Part shown: positions 59,496 through 64,000 of the stretch, in pieces
Layout of the letters: each line of letters opens with the position of its first letter
How positions within the stretch are numbered: position 1 is the first letter of the stretch
NCBI GenBank assembly: GCA_963707445.1
Contig: CAVPPW010000002.1
Location: forward strand, 62,001 to 126,000
DNA: 64,000 nucleotides
Direction of reading: 5' to 3'
Source: JALORV01 sp963707445
GTDB taxonomy: Bacteria; Pseudomonadota; Gammaproteobacteria; Burkholderiales; Burkholderiaceae_F
The notes under the pieces: model-generated
The model's input: only the letters and a program-made list of their open reading frames with translations
Databases searched by the model: none
Told to the model about the DNA's origin: nothing
Position numbers and translations under genes: made by a program

Positions 59496-60594
59496 AGGCG
59501 CTGCCCGCCACAACAGCCGCGCTGCAGCCTCAGCCCGCCGCGCACGCGCTGGCCCTGCCGGCGCACTGCTACGTCGACGAAGACTGGTATCGGCTTGAGA
59601 CCGAAGCGGTGTTCGCAGCCGGCTGGCAGCTGGTCGCGCATGCAGCGCAGTTGAACGGGCCCGGCGACCACGTCGTGACGTCGATCGGCCGGGTGCCGTT
59701 GCTTGTCGTGCGCGGAGAGCCCGAGGCCGGTGCGCCGCAGGGCCGACTGCGCGCGCTGCACAATGTCTGCCGCCACCGCGCCGGCCCGCTCGCCGAATGC
59801 GACGGCCGCGGCGCGCGGTCGCTGGTGTGCCGCTACCACGGCTGGAGCTATACGCTCGACGGACGGCTGCGCGGCGCGCCGGAGATGCACGATGCCGCCG
59901 GCTTTGACGTCGCGACCATCCGACCTGCCGCAGGCGCAGGTGGCCGAGTGGCAGGGCCTGGTGTTCGCGGCGCTGCAACCGGCGATGGCGTTCGCCGACC
60001 TCGTCGATGACATCGATGCGCGGCTGCCGCCCGACCTCGCGGGCTATCGCTTCGAGCGTCGCGTCAGCTACGAGATCGGCTGCAACTGGAAGGTCTACGT
60101 CGACAATTTCCTCGAGGGCTACCACCTGCCGCGCGTTCATCCGCGACTCAATCGCATGCTCGACTACCGCAGCTATCGGACCGAACTGGCGCGCTGGTCG
60201 TCGCTGCAGTGGAGCCCGCTCGACGCGGCGCAGGGACCGTACCGGGGCGAGGCAGATGCGGTCGCGCTGTACTGGTGGTTGTGGCCGAACACGATGCTGA
60301 ACGTGCTGCCGGGCCGGCTGCAGACCAATCGCGTGCTGCCGCTCGGATCCGGGCGCTGCCGCGTCGACTTCGACTACTACTACCCGGGCGGCCGCGGGCC
60401 CCGCGGATACCGCCGACGACCATGCGTTCGCCGACGAGGTGCAGGCCGAAGACAGTTCGATCTGCGAGGCGGTGCAGCGCGGTCTTGCGAGCGGCTCCTA
60501 CGAGGCCGGGCGCCTGAACCCGGCACGCGAGAGCGGCGTGTGGCACTTCCACGAACTGCTGCGCGCCGCGATGGCGGGCGGAGGGGCCGCGTGA
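59492..60594 (+). CDS. Rieske (2Fe-2S) ring-hydroxylating oxygenase subunit (frame broken)
   Basis: This is a Rieske/RHO protein of about 367 residues. The Rieske motifs are CRHRAGPLAECDGRG and CRYHGWSYTLDGRL (CxH and CxxH). A mononuclear-iron domain follows with NWKVYVDNFLEGYHLPRVHP (His-His-Asp region). It resembles carnitine/choline monooxygenase and other aliphatic amine RHOs rather than aromatic dioxygenases. Breaks lie near 59930 and 60400. It starts with GTG overlapping the thyA stop and ends overlapping folA (TGATG). No reductase adjoins; a candidate reductase is at 17.1-18.2 kb. Confidence 0.85.
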
Positions 60595-61082
60595 TGCCGC
60601 GACTGACGCTGATCATTGCGCGCGCCCGCAACGGCGTGATCGGCAAGGACAACGCGATGCCGTGGCGGATCCCTGGCGAGCAGGCGTACTTCAAGCGCGT
60701 CACGATGGGCCATCCGATCATCATGGGGCGTCGCACCTGGGAATCGATCGGCCGCCCGCTGCCGGGCCGGCGCAGCATCGTCGTGACCCGCAACCCCGCC
60801 TTCGTAGCGCCCGGCGCGGAAGTCGTCGCCAGCCTCGAGGCGGCACTCGCGCGCTGCGCCGATGCGGCGGAGGCGTTCGTGATCGGCGGTGCCGAACTGT
60901 ATCGGCTCGCCCTGCCGCATGCCGACCGCCTGCTGATCACCGAGATCGACCACGATTTCGAAGGCGATACGTATCTCCCGGCCCCGGACCCGAAGCAGTG
61001 GCGCGAGGTGGCCCGCGATCACCACGGGCCGACCGCGGAGCGCAATTTCTCCGTCGACTACGTGGACTATGCGCGCCGCTGA
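60594..61082 (+). CDS. folA: Dihydrofolate reductase
   Basis: The 162-residue enzyme regenerates tetrahydrofolate after the thyA reaction. Hallmarks are LTLIIARARNGVIGKDNAMP, WRIPGEQAYFKRVTMGHPII, GRRTWESIGRPLPGRRSIVV and FVIGGAELYRLALPHADRL, in that order. The ATG overlaps the Rieske gene's stop; a GTG 3 nt upstream is also possible. The pairing thyA-folA is common, but here the Rieske gene lies between them. The frame is intact and the length normal. Confidence 0.97.
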   Translation: MPRLTLIIARARNGVIGKDNAMPWRIPGEQAYFKRVTMGHPIIMGRRTWESIGRPLPGRRSIVVTRNPAFVAPGAEVVASLEAALARCADAAEAFVIGGAELYRLALPHADRLLITEIDHDFEGDTYLPAPDPKQWREVARDHHGPTAERNFSVDYVDYARR

Positions 61083-61163
61083 CGCAGGCACGACGTGCTC
61101 CGCCTCGTAGCCGACAGGCTGCGAGACGCCCGGAAAGCGAAGAGAATCACGATATGTGAAGGT

Positions 61164-61180
61164 AGCCTGCCCGGCAGGCT
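61164..61180 (+). other. Short palindromic hairpin in the folA-61216 spacer
   Basis: AGCCTGCC/GGCAGGCT around a single central base lies in the 133-bp spacer between folA and the next gene. No T-tract follows, so it is not a typical terminator. It could be a processing site or a fold in the leader of the next gene. Confidence 0.3.
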
Positions 61181-61215
61181 TCATGGACTTCCAGATGTCT
61201 CTACAGGAGGCGCCA

Positions 61216-61486
61216 GTGACTGAGGGAAAACTGAACGAGTTGGAAACCGTTTGCAGTGTCGAGGCGGACAAAGACGGAAGGGTCAGGCTTCTACGCCGCC
61301 GACGTCCTGGAACTGGTGAACGAATTGCGCGAACGGCGCAAGCACGCCGCCGACCTGCGTGCACACGAAGGTGCCATTGCCAACTTGCACCGGCTACTGG
61401 CCAGTCTGGGCGCCTACGGGGAAGATTCGCCTGCAGTCGGCTTGGATGCAGCCGGTCGTATCGCGATACAGGATCCGGGTCGCTGA
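61216..61486 (+). CDS. Small hypothetical protein (frame broken)
   Basis: The GTG start lies 5 nt after an AGGAGG SD. The first 22 residues (VTEGKLNELETVCSVEADKD) are followed, after a break near 61286, by AADVLELVNELRERRKHAAD and AIANLHRLLASLGAYGEDSP. The result is about 90 residues, rich in helices, perhaps a coiled coil. No family is recognised. It follows folA by 133 bp and is convergent with the CoA-transferase gene. Confidence 0.45.
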
Positions 61487-61530
61487 TCTCACGCACCCGG
61501 TGAGCGAAGGAAGCGCGACGCCGGACTGCT

Positions 61531-62778
61531 TCAGCTACTCGCCGCCTCAATAGCGCTCGCCGCGCCCGCAGGCGCGTTGGCCACGACGCGCTCCGCCTGC
61601 AGCATCGCGATCTCGTCGTCGAGATAGCCGAGTTCTCGCAATACGGCGGCGTTGTCCGCGCCGAGCGCAGGCGGTCCGCCACGCGCCGGTGGCCGCGCGC
61701 CGTCGAACGTGAGCGGCAGCAGTGGAGCGCGCGCGGCGATCACGCGGCCGGCGGCGCTCGCGCTGGCAGGGATTGTGATCTCGGCCAGTCCACCGGTCGC
61801 GTTCAGGTGCGGGTCTTCAAACAAGTCCTGCGGCCGCGTGATCGGCGCGTACGGCAGTCCGTTGCGCTCGAAGACCGCCGCCAGATCGGACGCCGCGCTC
61901 GATGCCAGGCGTTCGCGCAGCAGCGGCATCATCCAGTCGCGGGCCCGCACACGGTCGTTGTTGGTCGCGAGTCGCTGATCGGCCCTCAGGTCGGCGAAGC
62001 CGAACGCATCGCAGAAGATCGACCACTGCGTGTCCGAGACGACCGCAAGGAAGATCTGCTCGTCGTTCTTGACGGTGAACACATCGTAGATCGCCCATGC
62101 GGCGACGCGGCTCGGCATCGGCGCGGCCGCCTTGCCGGTGACCGAAGCCTGCATCATGTGTTGCGCGACCAGCAGCACGTTGTTCTCGAAGAGCCCGACC
62201 TGAACCTGCCGCCCACGGCCGGTCTGCGTGCGCTCATGCAGCGCAGCCAGCGCGCCGATCGCGCCGAACATCCCGCCCATGATGTCGTTGACACTGCTGC
62301 CGGCGCGCAGCGGTCGGCCTTCGGGGCCGGTCATGTAGGCGAGGCCGCCCATCATCTGCACGACTTCATCGAGGGCGGTGCGGTGCTCGTACGGGCCGGG
62401 CAGGAAGCCCTTGTGCGAGACGTAGATGAGGCCGGGGTTGAGCTTCGACAGGGCCGCATAGTCGAAGCCAAGCTTCGCCATCGTGCCGGACTTGAAGTTT
62501 TCGCTGAAGACGTCGGCGGTCGCGATGAGCTTCAGCACGATTTCGTGGCCGCGCGCATCCTTTGTGTCGATCGCCAGGCTCTTCTTGTTGCGGTTGAACA
62601 TCGGGAAGAAGCCGGCACCCGAGCCCAGCAGCTTGCGCGTGTTGTCGCCGCCGACCGGTTCGACCTTGATCACGTCGGCGCCGAGATCAGCGAGGATCAG
62701 TCCGCAGGTCGGACCCATCACCATGTGCGTGAACTCGACCACACGGATGCCGGCAAGCGGCAGCGCAGCCTCAGCCAT
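61531..62778 (-). CDS. CaiB/BaiF-type family III CoA-transferase
   Basis: The 415-residue enzyme transfers CoA between organic acids. Family features are LAGIRVVEFTHMVMGPTCG, ADLGADVIKVEPVGGD and FPMFNRNKKSLAIDTKDARG. The catalytic Asp is in the VNDIMGGMFGAIGALAALH region. The start codon is taken at 62778, where the gene overlaps the end of the HMG-CoA-lyase-type gene by 8 bp. The pair, together with an IclR regulator, forms a small catabolic operon. The frame is intact. Confidence 0.92.
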   Translation of the reverse strand: MAEAALPLAGIRVVEFTHMVMGPTCGLILADLGADVIKVEPVGGDNTRKLLGSGAGFFPMFNRNKKSLAIDTKDARGHEIVLKLIATADVFSENFKSGTMAKLGFDYAALSKLNPGLIYVSHKGFLPGPYEHRTALDEVVQMMGGLAYMTGPEGRPLRAGSSVNDIMGGMFGAIGALAALHERTQTGRGRQVQVGLFENNVLLVAQHMMQASVTGKAAAPMPSRVAAWAIYDVFTVKNDEQIFLAVVSDTQWSIFCDAFGFADLRADQRLATNNDRVRARDWMMPLLRERLASSAASDLAAVFERNGLPYAPITRPQDLFEDPHLNATGGLAEITIPASASAAGRVIAARAPLLPLTFDGARPPARGGPPALGADNAAVLRELGYLDDEIAMLQAERVVANAPAGAASAIEAASS

Positions 62779-63703
62779 GCGCACCCCGCGTGGCAGGGAC
62801 GAAGTCGCGCGGCAGCCCTGCCTCCGGCGTCATGCCGTAGATCGACTCGCCCGGCAGTCCCGCCTGCAGCGGTGCACGCGCTGCGATGAGCTTTTCCAGA
62901 TCGATGCCGGTGGCGACACCCATCGCCTCGAACATGAACACCAGATCCTCGGTGACGACGTTGCCCGATGCGCCCGGCGCATACGGGCAGCCGCCGAGGC
63001 CGCCGAGCGAGGCGTCGAAGGTCCGCACGCCGACGTCCCAGGCCGCGAGGCAGTTCGCCAGCCCCAGTCCGCGCGTGTTGTGCATGTGGGCCGCACCGGT
63101 GCGCTCGCCGATTTCGGCGCGGACGCGGTGAAACAGCCGTCGTACCTGCGCCGGATTGGCCATGCCGGTCGTATCCGAAAGGCCGACTTCATCCGCTCCG
63201 GCCGCAGCGACTTGCGCGGCGAGCCAGACGACGTCGTCGGCCGGCACTTCGCCCTGCAGCGTGCAGCCGAACGCGGTCGAAATCCCGACCTCGACACCGA
63301 CCCTGGATGCGCGCGCATCGCGCAGCTCGACGATGGCACGCACCTCGTCAACCATCTGCTCGCGCGTCCTGCGCACATTGGCAAGCGAATGCGCCGCGCT
63401 CGCCGATACCGGGATGGTGATCTTGTGTACTCCGGCATCGATGGCGGCTTCAGCACCTTTCACGTTCGGCACCAATGCCATCACCGTCCATCCCGGCAGC
63501 GCGACCGCGTGCCGCACGACGTCGGCGGCGTCAGCCATCTGCGGCAGCAGTTTCGCCGGCACGAACGACGCGACCTCGATCTCGCGCAGGCCGGCCGCAT
63601 GCAGGCCGTCGATCCACGCGAACTTGGCCGCAGTCGGCATCGTCCGTGCGACGCTCTGCAGTCCGTCGCGCGGGCCGACTTCGCTGATCAGTACGTCGGG
63701 CAT
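62771..63703 (-). CDS. Hydroxymethylglutaryl-CoA-lyase-family enzyme
   Basis: The 310-residue TIM-barrel lyase has LISEVGPRDGLQSV (general base and metal region), EIEVASFVPAKLLPQM, DEVGLSDTTGMANPAQV, HMHNTRGLGLANCLA (metal His) and GLGGCPYAPGASGNV (catalytic Cys loop). HMG-CoA lyase cleaves HMG-CoA to acetyl-CoA and acetoacetate; relatives cleave citramalyl-CoA or similar. Its pairing with a family III CoA-transferase suggests CoA is first moved onto a dicarboxylic acid. It overlaps the transferase gene and lies 36 bp after the IclR gene. Confidence 0.93.
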   Translation of the reverse strand: MPDVLISEVGPRDGLQSVARTMPTAAKFAWIDGLHAAGLREIEVASFVPAKLLPQMADAADVVRHAVALPGWTVMALVPNVKGAEAAIDAGVHKITIPVSASAAHSLANVRRTREQMVDEVRAIVELRDARASRVGVEVGISTAFGCTLQGEVPADDVVWLAAQVAAAGADEVGLSDTTGMANPAQVRRLFHRVRAEIGERTGAAHMHNTRGLGLANCLAAWDVGVRTFDASLGGLGGCPYAPGASGNVVTEDLVFMFEAMGVATGIDLEKLIAARAPLQAGLPGESIYGMTPEAGLPRDFVPATRGAHG

Positions 63704-63739
63704 TGATGCACTTTGGCCAATGAGATGCGGCTGCGCTAC

Positions 63740-64000
63740 TCAAGCTGCAGCTGCGCGCTTAAACAGCGGCGACAGGCTGCTCGCCGCGCCCACGTCCGCC
63801 ACGGTTCGCAGCAGCGCAGGTCCAAGACTCATCATGCGCTTTTCGGTGAGCCGAATCAGCGGTCCTGCAATGGTAATGACACCAATCGCCTCACCGTCGC
63901 GTTTCCGCACCACCGCGGCCATTGCACTCATCCCCGGAGCGAACACCTCGATGATCATGCTGAACCCGCGTTTGCGGGCGGATCGCAGGTAAGCCAGCAA
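63740..64000 (-). CDS. IclR-family transcriptional regulator, C-terminal part
   Basis: At least 86 residues of the effector-binding domain of an IclR regulator are visible, cut by the window edge. They include RKRGFSMIIEVFAPGMSAMA, RDGEAIGVITIAGPLIRLTE, and a terminal helix LGPALLRTVADVGAASSL. IclR proteins usually regulate adjacent catabolic genes, so this one probably controls the lyase and CoA-transferase genes. The N-terminal helix-turn-helix is outside the window. The frame is intact in the part seen. Confidence 0.88.
   Translation of the reverse strand: MLAYLRSARKRGFSMIIEVFAPGMSAMAAVVRKRDGEAIGVITIAGPLIRLTEKRMMSLGPALLRTVADVGAASSLSPLFKRAAAA

Overview
The window is about 64 kb of high-GC DNA that looks like the core chromosome of a betaproteobacterium, most likely Burkholderiales-like. 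The evidence is gene content (queG-tsaE-amiC, thyA/folA, type 2 argC, LivMGF, AttEFGH-like and Mla-like loci), densely overlapping ATGA/TGATG gene junctions and strong GC-rich codon bias. No rRNA or CRISPR was seen. About 50 single-base reading-frame breaks fall inside otherwise well-conserved genes on both strands. I read most of them as sequencing or assembly indels. Each such gene is annotated across its full extent, with the approximate break positions stated.

Layout. 1-1.8 kb: end of a LivMGF branched-chain amino acid importer. 2-10 kb: TMEM175-like channel, glyoxalase-fold protein, slipin/NfeD pair, unknown membrane proteins, SnoaL-like and CPBP proteins. 10.1-13.7 kb (minus): a metal-uptake cassette (DUF2946-like, outer-membrane barrel, ZnuA-like, ZnuB-like) with no ATPase gene in the cassette. 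13.8-17 kb (minus): a five-gene overlapping cluster (23-codon ORF, GNAT, argC, paiB-like, transglutaminase). It is preceded by an Arg-rich 22-residue leader ORF and a strong intrinsic terminator, a candidate arginine attenuator. 17.1-19.2 kb: divergent ferredoxin-reductase and epimerase. 19.3-25.6 kb: a complete five-gene oligopeptide-type ABC importer. 25.7-28.3 kb: solute-binding protein, DUF2845, CPBP remnant, D-2-hydroxyacid dehydrogenase.

28.4-34.7 kb is a candidate genomic island. It is bounded on the right by an intact tRNA-Thr(CGT) gene and on the left by a copy of that tRNA's 3' half. It carries an ORF-less group II intron with a recognisable domain V, a DUF4239-like membrane protein, two unknown proteins, a double-domain SagB/ThcOx dehydrogenase, a response-regulator remnant and an integrase N-terminal remnant beside the tRNA.

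34.8-42.3 kb: AEC transporter, queG, tsaE, amiC, the ergothioneine-type pair egtB/egtD, and ilvA. 42.4-47.3 kb: AttEFGH-like ABC system plus a MAPEG protein. 47.3-51.5 kb: MsbA-like exporter and an MlaE/MlaD/lipoprotein set. 51.8-58.6 kb (minus): tricorn-like protease, TPP-dependent lyase/synthase, long-chain acyl-CoA ligase. 58.7-61.1 kb: thyA, a Rieske oxygenase and folA in overlapping order. 61.5-64 kb (minus): IclR regulator, HMG-CoA-lyase-family enzyme and family III CoA-transferase, probably a small carboxylic-acid catabolic unit.

Several monocistronic starts lie only 6-8 nt downstream of a TANNNT hexamer and lack a Shine-Dalgarno sequence, which suggests leaderless transcripts are common in this genome.
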